Of a stretch of DNA of 64,000 nucleotides, positions 1-10,400 are shown piece by piece (the stretch's first letter is position 1; every line of letters begins with the position of its first letter). This stretch comes from Adineta vaga (lineage: Eukaryota; Rotifera), in NCBI GenBank assembly GCA_021613535.1, contig CP075495.1, positions 4,030,001 through 4,094,000 of the forward strand, in the 5' to 3' direction. The notes under the pieces were generated by a model, which saw only the letters and a list, made by a program, of their open reading frames with translations, made no database searches and was not told the DNA's origin. A program made the translations under genes and the position numbers.

Positions 1-1119
1 TCGAATACAAATCCAAAAATTCCAATCGAATTTTTTCATAATACAATTTCAATCTATCATTTAATTATAGCTAATCCTTCATTTACCGGTTTTCTTTCAT
101 CATCATCATCACAAATATTTACTTTTCAAGTTTATAAAATTTCAATTAAAGATATTAGTATTCGTTCATTACAAGGCAAACATTTTCCAATTATTTTCAA
201 TTCTGTTCGAGAATTAGTTTTAGAAAATTATCATGCTAATGGAGGATTCAAATCATTTCATAATCGTGAATTAGCACAATGCTTTCCACAATTACAATCT
301 CTAACAATATTTTCACGTTCAATTCAACATTTAACAAAACGAATGTTTGAATCTTTTACTCAATTGGAATATTTAAGATTGAATGGTATAACAACAATTG
401 AAAACGAAGCATTTTATAATTTATATAATTTAAAAGAATTATATTTGGGAAAACATATTCGTCGATTAGATCCATATGCATTTCTTCATATGAATACAAG
501 ATTTTTATATTTAAATGAAAGTTTAGATTTTCAAATGAATGATGATCAACATTTTTGTGTTTTTGCTCAATTTTCACCGTTAACAAATATGAAAACATTG
601 ATTATATTTCCAAAACATCTCGACAAATGCTCATGTACTCTTCGTTATTTATATCGACATTTAGATAAATCATGGTTGTCAACAACACCATATTGTTATT
701 CAAATTCAAGTTTATATATTTTATCACAAGAAGAACGCTTATGTTATTTTGAACAACGTTTACTTCAATGTCATGTTTTACCTGATGAAGGTATTACAAT
801 CTTTGGTAAACATTATAATGTCTCATATTTTTATCAACAACAAATATCAAAACAACGTCATCATTTTACATTATTCTATCAATATCGAATATATTTGTTC
901 TTAGGAATACCTTTACTACTTGTAGGTATCTGTTTAATTGTATGTATGATTCGTCAATATAGACAACGTAAAACGACAACATATCGACATTTAAATCGTC
1001 TATTAAATCGAACACAACGAACAGGAAATGAACAGATTACAATGGATATTATTTATCATCATACAAATGATCAACCAGATATTCTTCTTCCAACAATACC
1101 AATTACAACTAAAGTGTAA
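1..1119 (+). CDS. Leucine-rich-repeat single-pass membrane protein, 5' end outside the window
   Basis: The reading frame is already open at base 1 and runs without a stop to TAA at 1117-1119, so the N-terminus is missing. An internal Met at 343 is not the real start because LRR-like sequence continues upstream of it. The protein shows several LRR units (for example LEYLRLNGITTIENEAF and LKELYLGKHIRRLDPYAF), then a cysteine-containing C-terminal cap (CSCTLRYLYRHL ... PYCYSNS ... RLCYFEQRLLQC). One hydrophobic transmembrane segment follows (YLFLGIPLLLVGICLIVCMI), then a basic cytoplasmic tail of about 60 residues. The arrangement suggests a type I cell-surface LRR protein used in adhesion or recognition. 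There is no TIR domain, so it is not a Toll receptor. A polyadenylation signal follows at 1179. The exact family is not recognised. Confidence 0.8.
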   Translation, partial: SNTNPKIPIEFFHNTISIYHLIIANPSFTGFLSSSSSQIFTFQVYKISIKDISIRSLQGKHFPIIFNSVRELVLENYHANGGFKSFHNRELAQCFPQLQSLTIFSRSIQHLTKRMFESFTQLEYLRLNGITTIENEAFYNLYNLKELYLGKHIRRLDPYAFLHMNTRFLYLNESLDFQMNDDQHFCVFAQFSPLTNMKTLIIFPKHLDKCSCTLRYLYRHLDKSWLSTTPYCYSNSSLYILSQEERLCYFEQRLLQCHVLPDEGITIFGKHYNVSYFYQQQISKQRHHFTLFYQYRIYLFLGIPLLLVGICLIVCMIRQYRQRKTTTYRHLNRLLNRTQRTGNEQITMDIIYHHTNDQPDILLPTIPITTKV

Positions 1120-1178
1120 TTCAAATTCACTCAGAAAAAGGAATTATTTTTTATTGTATATACCTGAATTCAAAGCGA

Positions 1179-1184
1179 AATAAA
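1179..1184 (+). promoter_or_regulatory. AATAAA polyadenylation signal of the LRR gene
   Basis: AATAAA lies 60 bp after the LRR stop codon. The minus-strand neighbour ends at 1285, so the two genes converge with only about 165 bp between stops. Confidence 0.5.
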
Positions 1185-1284
1185 ACAAAAGAAAACGTAC
1201 AATATAGAATGATTATTTTTTTTGCATTTTTGTTCGTTGGTTTTGTTTTCTTTTTCTTTTGTATGAAATTTAATAAAACTAGTG

Positions 1285-2505
1285 TCATTGATTGAGATTA
1301 CTTAAACGACGTGCTGGACGATTAATCGCTGTCGGACGATTCGTATTATTAGCGGATGGTGTTACACTTTGACGTCCATTTAGATTTGCAGCTGCCGATG
1401 CTCGACTATTTGGCGATCGATATCGTGGATTAAATGGTTGAAATGTTGATGCAGTTACACGAGTTGGACCACCAGCAAAAAATGGCGAAGTAGAAGGAGC
1501 TGGTAATGCACTTTTAAACCAAAAAAATAAAAGATTCCTAGTATTATGAAATATTTACTAAACATATTTACAAAGGATCTCGACAACATGATAAATTTTG
1601 ATCGATACAATGTGATTCACCAGATATACTTCGATCAAGGTGCTTTCCTTCTGGATAATTATGAAAATATTGATTTTGTTGGATAGATTTTTATAGAAAA
1701 TAGTTACCTTTACTATGTTTTAATGCATCCATTAAATATTCGAAATGTTTCATTTTTGCTCGAATTAATGCTAATTCTTCTGATTGTTCACTTATAACTT
1801 GATTTTGATGATCAAGATAATCCATACAATGTTCTAACATCTAGAAATAATTTTGTTTTTTCTTTTGAACTAAAATGAAATTTAAAAGAAAATTTAGTTT
1901 GGTTTACATATTGATATTCTAGAACTTGTTCTTGAATATCCATTTGACCTTGTAAAACTTGTGAACCCATTTGAGTAAGATTCATATTCTAAAATAGAGA
2001 AAATTATTTATGAAACTTATAAATATTTTATTACCGCATGTCGTCGATCTTCATTTTCATTTTCAAGTTGATTTAATCTTCTTTGATATGCTTCATTTTG
2101 AGCGTCTTGAGCTGGATTTCGTATCTGATTATTATTATTTAATCAAAAATGGAATAAATAACTAGTCTCTTTCCTTCCCTAAACTACGTTACATACTAAA
2201 CCCATTGCCGCAGGATTCATAGCTGGTAGTGTATTCGTTGTTGCATATGGATTCGAAATAAGACTATTCGGTGCACCTGCTGGTCGAATCGAAGGAAAAG
2301 GTGTACGTGGTACCTATGAAAGAGGTGAAGATAAATAGTCTGATTCTGAAGAAATAAGTACTGGTAAATTTGAATTATTCACAGTTGGTAGAGTTGTTGG
2401 ACCGCCGCCAAGAGGTATAGCTCCCGCCATCGATGGACCTGTTGATGTATTCATACCTCGAGGCCATACGCCAGTAGTTGCTGAAGGTAGAGGTAATCCA
2501 GACAT
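1285..2505 (-). CDS. Low-complexity coiled-coil protein, 7 exons, function unknown
   Basis: The start MSGLPLPSATTG is at 2505 and the stop TGA at 1285-1287. About seven short exons are joined by introns of about 45-70 nt. One clear intron lies around 2312-2358, between SNLP and VPRTPFPSIRPAG. The ends are Pro/Ser/Asn-rich and probably disordered. The middle exons encode a coiled coil (LDHQNQVISEQSEELALIRA, then LNQLENENEDRRHA). The C-terminus ends RPARRLSNLNQ. An open stretch upstream (to about 2610) is better read as 5' UTR with its own intron, because splicing it in would shift the frame. The middle helix vaguely recalls bublin/UPF0184 proteins, which is not enough for a name. It is divergently transcribed from the NHL gene at 2746. 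Confidence 0.6.
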
Positions 2506-2745
2506 TGTATTACTTCGGTTGACAAAAACGCCTACAACTAATAGTAATAAATAACAACGTTCGTTTTTTTTTACCTTCAGAAAAAAAGTCCAATCGTTGT
2601 GTGCGTTCATGTGTATCGATAAAAAAAACCAAATATATAGGAATACAAAATGTATACTTATATAATGTGACTCATTCTAAAGACGTGACATTAGTATTTC
2701 ACATAAATTATATCACTTTCGATTGGAGTACGTATCACGTGAAAT
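2506..2745. promoter_or_regulatory. Divergent intergenic region, probable bidirectional promoter
   Basis: Only 240 bp separate the start codons of the minus-strand coiled-coil gene (2505) and the plus-strand NHL gene (2746). Both promoters and any 5' UTR must fit here. An intron-like stretch (GT about 2572 to AG about 2532 on the minus strand) suggests a spliced 5' UTR for the minus gene. Confidence 0.5.
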
Positions 2746-4630
2746 ATGGCGGATGAATTTGATCCTTTAAAACAAACTCCTAGTCCACCACCAACAGAAG
2801 GACTCTATTGTAAGAATGTCATGTTTGTATTGTATGGATATTCAATCTTTCTCTTTGATTGATAGCTACTGTACAAAAGAATGTGCCAAATAAAGACGAT
2901 CTTCTTCGTCCTCAATATGAAATTGTGATGAAAAGAGATCAGGTTGAAACAAATACGTCAACAGAAGAAACTCCTGCATCACCTATCTATCACAAACTTG
3001 ATTTCACTAGTAATGCAAGTAAAGCTCCAATTCGAACAGCAAATTTATTTGAAGATGCCCAAAAATCATCACCATCCACATCTCAAGTTACGCAGCAAAC
3101 TCCAGCAAAACCTTCGCCTCCACTTCCTCCACCAATGGTGAAAGCATCCGAAGAACGAACAGCATCTCATTGGGACAATTCTGAATATTATGAAGGTAAA
3201 TAATTGTAAATAATGTTCTTCAACTTTGATTTCCAAATTAAAATAGAAGAAAGCTATGGACCACCACCAGCTTATTATCCCGAAGAATATTATGAAGATG
3301 AATCGGGATATAAACGACGAGGAATATCTGTACGTGTTTTTCGAATTGTAAATCATTGAATATAGGTTCTATTTAGGCTACTCTTGATCGTATTGTTCAA
3401 CGTTTTCCTGCTTTAGGTATATTCATTAAACCATCTGGAAGTTCAGAAATATATGAAACTGAACAAGGTGGACATGAGTATATCGAAGAAGAGTATGCAG
3501 GTGATCAAGCCCCACAATTAGTTGATGCAAATACATTAGCACGTGAATTAACAGCTGATGAATTAGCTTTAGGTGAACGTTATTCCAATAAATCACGTAC
3601 ACAAATTATTGAACTTCAAAAGAAAGATCAAACACAGCCAGTTGATGTCGCTATTCATCATGATACATATACAATTTATGTATGTGATGTTGGACGAAGT
3701 GTTGTAGAAATCTTTGATATGTATGGTAAACTTCAACATGTTATTGATGATCAAACAACACTAAAATTTCAACCAACTTCTATTGCTGTTGCATTTGATG
3801 GTACAGTTATCGTTGGAAGTCATTTTAATCATCGTTTTCATATGTATTCACCTCTTGATCCATCTGAAGATGAACACAATAATTCGAATGCTAATTCTCA
3901 GCATGTTTATCAGTATCAACAATATAAATTAGGTGGACCGGGAAATAATCTTCATGAATTTCAACATCCTGCTGGTCTTTCAATTGATTATACTGATGGT
4001 TATCTATATATTTGTGATCGAGGAAATTATCGTATACAAGTTTTACGACCGGAAGGTGTTTGTGAACGAACGATTGAATTATTTCTACAAGACGAAGAGT
4101 TAAATCATATAGCTCCTATACAAATAGCTCATCAACAAATTGGTGATCAAGTTGTTTGTATTATTGGTACAGGTGATGCTATATGTTTTATTCCAAAATA
4201 TAGTGATGGGTAAAATAGAATTCTTTCAAAATATCAATTCTCGCTTTTGTTTTCTAGTGAAGTTTATATTGAACCATTGTATATTATGGACAACGATGGT
4301 GTTGGTCTTCAAGGTGCATCTGGTATAGCCATTGATTCTAATGATCGAATCTTTATTTCTGATACTGGTCATAATCGTATTGTTATTTGTACACCAGAAG
4401 GTAGTTATATAACACATTTTGGTAAAGAAGGGAGTGGATCAGGTGAATTAAAACGTCCATGTGGTTTGGATATTACGCCCGATGGTACAATTATTGTTGC
4501 TGATGGTGGAAATAAACGATTACAACTATTTGGTTCTGTACGTGAGCAAGCAGGTAATGAAACGAAACCATCTGAAGAAACGAAATCATCACCAGAAAAA
4601 TCGACTACGCAATATAATCCATTTGCTTAA
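2746..4630 (+). CDS. NHL-repeat beta-propeller protein with proline-rich N-terminus
   Basis: The start is ATG 2746 (MADEFDPLKQTPSPPP). Exons are joined in phase across introns at about 2809-2863, 3196-3246, 3330-3376 and 4210-4256, and the stop is at 4628-4630. The first ~170 residues are Pro/Ser/Glu-rich with YEE/YYE clusters and look disordered. The C-terminal half has NHL blades: DVAIHHDTYTIYVCDVGRSV, HPAGLSIDYTDGYLYICDRG, GASGIAIDSNDRIFISDTGH and RPCGLDITPDGTIIVADGGN. NHL propellers bind proteins or RNA. There is no RING or B-box, so this is not a TRIM protein, and there is no signal peptide, so it is probably cytoplasmic. No orthologue is recognised. Confidence 0.8.
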
Positions 4631-5698
4631 CAAAAATGAATCATACAATTCCTTTTAAGACACTCACAATTTTTTCTTTAAATATTTTTTCCCACAATCG
4701 AGTGTTATTTTATCGGAATAATACTTTATATTAAGTTTCACTAACATATCATTATTATGAATACTACTATTATTACTAACCGAAAAAGAACAATTATTCT
4801 ATATATTCGCTATTATAACTGATCAATTTAACAGCTAAAAGCATTGTACCAAAGATTCGAACAGATTATTACGTTTATCCGTTTGTTATCTTTTCATTTT
4901 ATTTTGAATAAATAATTTCGTATTAAAAGATTTAAAACTAATATTTTTGTTATTTCCGAACGAAATCGATTGTTTATTATATAATTCATCAAATAGACGT
5001 TCGACTGTTGATTTACAAGATGTGTATTAGAAAAACGAATGAATATTAAATTCCAATTAACAATACATCCCTATCCATGATCATCGTCTAATCTTTTGTC
5101 AGTAATCCAAATTTTACTCGACATGATTCTAATATTTGAATATTAAAAAAAGAATTATTCTTCTCAATACAAATTTCGAAAATAGTATTCGGTTGGAATT
5201 GCTTCTTGAACAAGAAACTATGTATTCTGTAAAGAATTATAAAGTAATGTCTTTGAATGGTGATTGAACATGATCTACGAATGCATCTGGTCAATTCAAT
5301 ATCTCATCTGTACAATTAATTGATGAAATACAAAATGCATCAATTTGAAATATATTATCAAATACGACATACATTATACGACTATCAGGACGAAGAACAA
5401 CATCTAATGCTTCAAAATAATGTGGAATAGTAATCTTTTCATTATACTTTTTATATAAAATATTCGTCTTAATCGTTCTAAAGATTTTGATAGATACAAC
5501 TTTAGACTGATACACTATGATTTTCCATCTTATACTTTATGTGTGTATATATATATATTATTTTAAAACAGCAGAAATATATAGATTAAGCCTTTTGGGT
5601 AGAAAAGAAAACGTATAGTGGCTATAGAAAAAGAAAAGATAAATTACAAATGCACTCGATCATCGAATGTATTTATGTTCTATACAGTTGATGAAGAA
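4631..5698. other. Intergenic spacer with a possible gene relic
   Basis: This 1.07-kb AT-rich gap lies between the NHL gene and CHMP2A. AATAAA-type signals near 4909 may serve the NHL transcript. The only coding-like signal is the interrupted minus-strand frame at 5217-5515. Confidence 0.5.
5217..5515 (-). pseudogene. Possible decayed coding fragment
   Basis: On the minus strand a coding-like frame (HYFEALDVVLRPDSRIMYVV, then FQIDAFCISSINCTDEILN) meets an in-frame TGA. It continues in the same frame as PDAFVDHVQSPFKDITL before TAA. Composition is protein-like on both sides of the stop, as in a degenerating gene, but no family is recognised and no splice sites repair it. It may also be chance in AT-rich DNA. 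Confidence 0.25.
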
Positions 5699-6600
5699 CT
5701 AATTTCGACGTAATGCTTCTAAACGAGCTTCTAAATCAGCATCAGCAGTGGATACTGCTTGTGCTTGTTGTCCTTGTCCAGGATTAGCTACACGACCACC
5801 TAAAGCACCATTTTGTGCCACTAGAAAGTAAATGAAACAATAGTAGTTCATTTTTAACCTTTTTATTTAAAAATAACTTACCAGGAATTTGATTAGCCAC
5901 AGTAATATTCAGTTCATTAAGTACTTGATCGACAAGTTCTTCACTAGAAATTTCAAATAATCTTTTAAAACATAAACAAAGTTCATTTTCTTTTCTTAAC
6001 TTACGTTGCTTCTTCATCATCATCACCTTCGAAAGCAGCATCCATAGCATCATTCATCATCTCTTGTTTGATATTATTGGCAGTCATATTTTGTTCAAAC
6101 ATTTGCATCGTTTTTTGAAATTCAGCTAATGGCATCTAAATCAACAACAAAAGATATTCTTGAAAAGAATGATTCGACAAAAAAACAAACCATTCGATTT
6201 AATCTTGATAATGTTTTAGTTGTTTTAACCATAACATTTGCCATTGTCATTTGAGCATTCATTGATGATGCTTCAGATTCCAGTGTCGATAGTGTGGCAT
6301 CCATAGCACCTAATTTATTGATTTGATTACGTTGATTAACAATATTTTTTGCATAAGTTCGTAACGCTTTCTATGAAAGAGATTTTTTTTTAACATTAAA
6401 GGAATAGTTGAAGATATTCAAAATACCTGTTCGCCTTTTGCAGCTAATTTTCGAATTTCATTTTCGTTTCGTGTTTTTTCGTTATTTAGCCGGTTTTTCT
6501 CACGTTCAAGTTCACGACGGGCACGTCGTATTGCTCGTTTATTTTCTTGCATCATTTCTTTGGGTGTTTTAGTATGAAATAATTCTTTTAATCTGTCCAT
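5699..6600 (-). CDS. CHMP2A: ESCRT-III subunit CHMP2A (Vps2 orthologue)
   Basis: Five exons encode about 220 residues, the usual size for the family. Exon 1 (MDRLKELFHTKTPKEMM) starts at 6600 and is followed by a basic helix (AIRRARRELEREKNRLNNEK). Later exons contain LRTYAKNIVNQRNQINKL, MPLAEFQKTMQMFEQNM and an acidic segment FEGDDDEEAT. The C-terminus ADADLEARLEALRRN is the MIM1 motif that binds the MIT domain of Vps4; animal CHMP2A ends very similarly (DLEERLKNLRRD). As part of ESCRT-III, CHMP2A polymerises on endosomal, midbody and nuclear membranes for scission and recruits Vps4 for disassembly. Introns are about 50-65 nt. All key parts are present and nothing is truncated. Confidence 0.93.
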
Positions 6601-7492
6601 GTTGTTTGAGAACTTCTAATAATTAATTTGGATATAAAAGAAAAGCAAATCTTTTCAATAATATATGTAAGAAAGACGTAGGTGGGAAGAAAAATGAGTC
6701 AATAACGAAAACAATATGAGTGAACAATCATTGAGACGAGAAGCTCTTTCACTCATGAGATGAGTCATATCAAATTCAAGTAATTAACCAATAAAATATT
6801 TGAATATTGAACGACTATGACATGATCGTATTTGAATAGAAATCAAAAGTGTTTCCTAGAAAGCAATCGGAAAAATGTATATATTCAATTATGATCGCTA
6901 GATGGCGCTAAATACTCAGCGCGATTATTGATAGTTATAATATTTGTTAAGAACCGAGAATCTTCTGTAACATGATTATCCTATGCTGTTCTATCATCAA
7001 CTGATGTATGGTATCAAGATGAAGAAGTGACTTATCAATTATTTTATTGATCTAATCTATTTCAATATTTCGCATGATTATAATATGAAAAAAATGGTCA
7101 ATACAACGTATAACGTACACTTTGTCAACTTACTAAGGTGAAATATTACGTCGAGTTCATTAGATAGTAGAACACAGATTATATATACATGAACTATTAT
7201 CAACGAACTGATGTTTATGAAATAACAAGTACCATATTTGGATATTTTTAAATGTAGAATAAGATGTTTAAAAGAGAAGTCAATTTATGGACATATATGA
7301 AATTTTTATCGAATTCTTTATTAAATAAGAGCACCGTCTTGTATGTAAGTACATAAAAACAAAACTCAACCTAATCGTGATTTATTCTTTTTGCTTTTTG
7401 TTTTGTAAAAAACAACTCCAATTGATATGTCTCTACCTATGATAATAAAAAGAAAAATATGAATAGAGCACCGATAATAGACATTTCAGAAA
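6601..7492. other. Intergenic spacer with a possible decayed frame
   Basis: About 890 bp separate the CHMP2A start from the Slp 3' end. The region includes the CHMP2A promoter. From about 6982 to 7251 the plus strand shows a codon-like frame broken by several stops (see the separate entry). Nothing else is evident. Confidence 0.5.
6982..7251 (+). pseudogene. Possible coding relic with multiple stops
   Basis: One frame reads YAVLSSTDVWYQDEEVTYQL, then several stops, then LCQLTKVKYYVEFIR and NYYQRTDVYEITSTIFGYF. Protein-like stretches on either side of stops in the same frame suggest an old pseudogene. The family is unknown and chance cannot be excluded. Confidence 0.2.
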
Positions 7493-10400
7493 TCATTTAT
7501 GTTCAATAGTTGCTGGTCGTAATGGAAGTTGAAAATGATGTACACGTGTTGGTTCTTGTATAAATTTTTGCCATGCGACCTTTTCTGCTTTTGTTGAATC
7601 TGACCAAGTCACTGGCTTATTATCAAAATGTCCTTGTGCAAGATTAAGACGGACAAAACCAAACATAAATTTTCGAAAACGTTCTTGAATCCAAATACTT
7701 ATTTCTATGGATGTATTTTTCAAATTATCACGGCGTATTCCTTCCCATCTTAAAGGTATTTCCCATTTTGGTGTTGGTCCTTTTCGTAGATTCGGTATTT
7801 TACGCTTAACTTTATCAGGCATCAATACACTATATCAAATTGCCGTATTATTTAAATATCAAGAAGCATAAGAGACATCTTACCCTTTACAAACAGCATC
7901 AACTTGATGTTTACCAAAGAAAATTGATTTAGCCTGAACATTATGTACTTGTATAGTTCCAATATCTTTATTCTTTGCATTTTCAATAAATGTCAATTGA
8001 AAGATAATTTCTGCTGGATCCATCGTTGGTTCAATATTTGGTGCTAACTAAAGTTTCAAAGATGTTCTTTCGAAAAAGAATATTTCAATGAAGTAAACTT
8101 ACATCATTTTTCTTTTTTTGTGCCATTAATGGATATTCTTGAACTGTATCTAATGTACAATTAGCTAATGGAATATGTATTTCACCAAGAAAATCATTAT
8201 GTCCTAATGATGCTAGACTCCATACTGATATCCATAAAACTCGCGTTTCAAATTCTTGTTTAGTTACGTGATACTAAATATCAACGAGATATGAAAAAGA
8301 TTCATTTTCTAATAAAGAAAAACAAAAACTTACACGAAATTTTTCATCAAAAACAGGATCGATGGTATTTTTCTTTAAACCAGATTTTCTTTTACTATTC
8401 TTCGATCGATCAGGTAATAGATAAACTTTAACGAATCTAAAATAATAAGTCTATCAATGATTATTTCTTTTCAATTTACAATCGAATTCTTACGGATCAG
8501 ATGTTTGACTCTTTTTTGCTTTTGCTAAATTTTTGCAACTATTTATGTAAACATCGAATGCACCTGTTACTAATGCATATGTTAATTTCAATTCAATTGT
8601 ACCAGTTACATCAAGACCATAATGAGCTTTTGTTTCACTTGCAACACTATTTAAACTTAATTGTGAACCCTAAAGAATCCATAGTCATTATAATATTTGT
8701 AAGAAAAGATATCAAATCGAATCGTTTGTTTAGTATTTCAATACAAAGCATTAGAAAATATCATTCAATCAAGCTTGATTTTCAAACTTACACGCATATC
8801 CATGCAGGAAGAGGCACGCATTTGTAATTTCTATTATTATAAAAATCCTCACCACTTTAGGTTTATTATCAGTTATAGTTAGAAAGTATTCCTGAACAAG
8901 TTAATTTTTTTGTTTTATTCATTCAAAAAACGGAATCAATCCTTGTTTGTTTTGTGTTCACTTACCAATTTAGCTTCTTCAAATGTTTTATCAATATCAT
9001 CATCATCATCACTATCAGCAGCTTCAAGATGTCCAACACTACCAAAGTTTTCTGATCTTATTTGTTTTAAAGTGGAATTTGTTGATACAAGTGTATTCGT
9101 GGATTCTTTATGATGATTATTTGAAAGAGGTTGTAAATCATCTTTTATGGTCGATTCTAAATCAATAAAAAAGTTTCAAAAATATATATACAAATCAAAA
9201 GAAACTTGAAATATTTATTCGATAGAAGTAAGAAATGATTAAAAACATAATGACTATGGGATTCTTTTCATCGTGTTTGATAGCGTTTTTTATCCGATGA
9301 TCGATGTACAGTACGTTTCTTCGGAGGATTCGTTACTATTGTTGTTATTGTTGTTGATATTGGTGACATATCCGATTCATCATCCTTACTGGATGATGTC
9401 AAACGCAATTTCATGAGAATATATTTCGTTTTCGATAATTTTACAGGTGGAGTGTCAGTATGTTTTGTTGTTATACTTGCTGCACTAGGCATTTTCATTA
9501 ATGATGTTTTTGATAAAGATGCTTGTTGTTTATCTTGATCAACAATACCGTCACTCCATCGTCGACCTAAGGGCTCTTTATCATCAGTTTCTTCACGATC
9601 TTTATTCTGTACATCGCTATTTAATTGATGTGATCGTTTGGATGCTTCAATACGTTCAAGTTCTTTGGAGAGAATATTTACATTAACATGATTATCTTCA
9701 TCTTCTTCTTCTTCACCAATACTATGTAAACGATGTTTCTCAAGAATTGATGATGGAGATATTAAAATGTCGGACAATGAAGAAAGATCCATTGAATTAT
9801 TCGAAATTGCTGAATTGAAATCCGTATCAATTGTTTGATCGTGTGAGTCATGTCTTTCTGATAAATCATGATCAACATCGAACGTATGTGAATATCCATG
9901 TGGATCAGTAATAAAGATTGTGGGTAGAAAATTGAAACAGGATGGCGCCGATTTATTCAATTGATGATCTTTAATATGAGACATTTTCTTTCGTATTAAT
10001 AAACTTTCATGATCACTTTCATCACTAAATTGTTCGTCGTCAAGTGAACTAGCTGAGGAATGACTATAAGAATGTGCCATGCTTGAAAAATTCGGATGAT
10101 CATCACTCGTTGCTGTTTGACGTTCGAGAGTATATTTTCGTTTAGGATGATGTAATTCATCGAAAGGAAGAGTTGAATAAGTATGTTGTTGATGATGAGA
10201 CATTTTTTTGGGTGCAATAAAAATAGGTGCTGATTTTACGGGCTTCTTTATTGTTGTTCCTCCAAGTCTATTTTTATTATTTGGCGTAAGTAAATTCACT
10301 TTTGAAGAATCAGTTTTTATATTTGCTCTACGACGACTATAAGAAGCCGGGATTGGTGTCGTTCGTTTTTTCATTGCTATCGATGATTTATCTGATTCGT

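Noticed and set aside
2506-2610. Extended start (MNAHNDWTFFLK...) for the minus-strand coiled-coil gene
   Set aside because: It contains a likely intron whose removal shifts the frame away from the main protein, so it is treated as 5' UTR.
8501-9168. Plus-strand frames of 60-108 aa
   Set aside because: They are antisense shadows of the Slp exons and introns on the minus strand.
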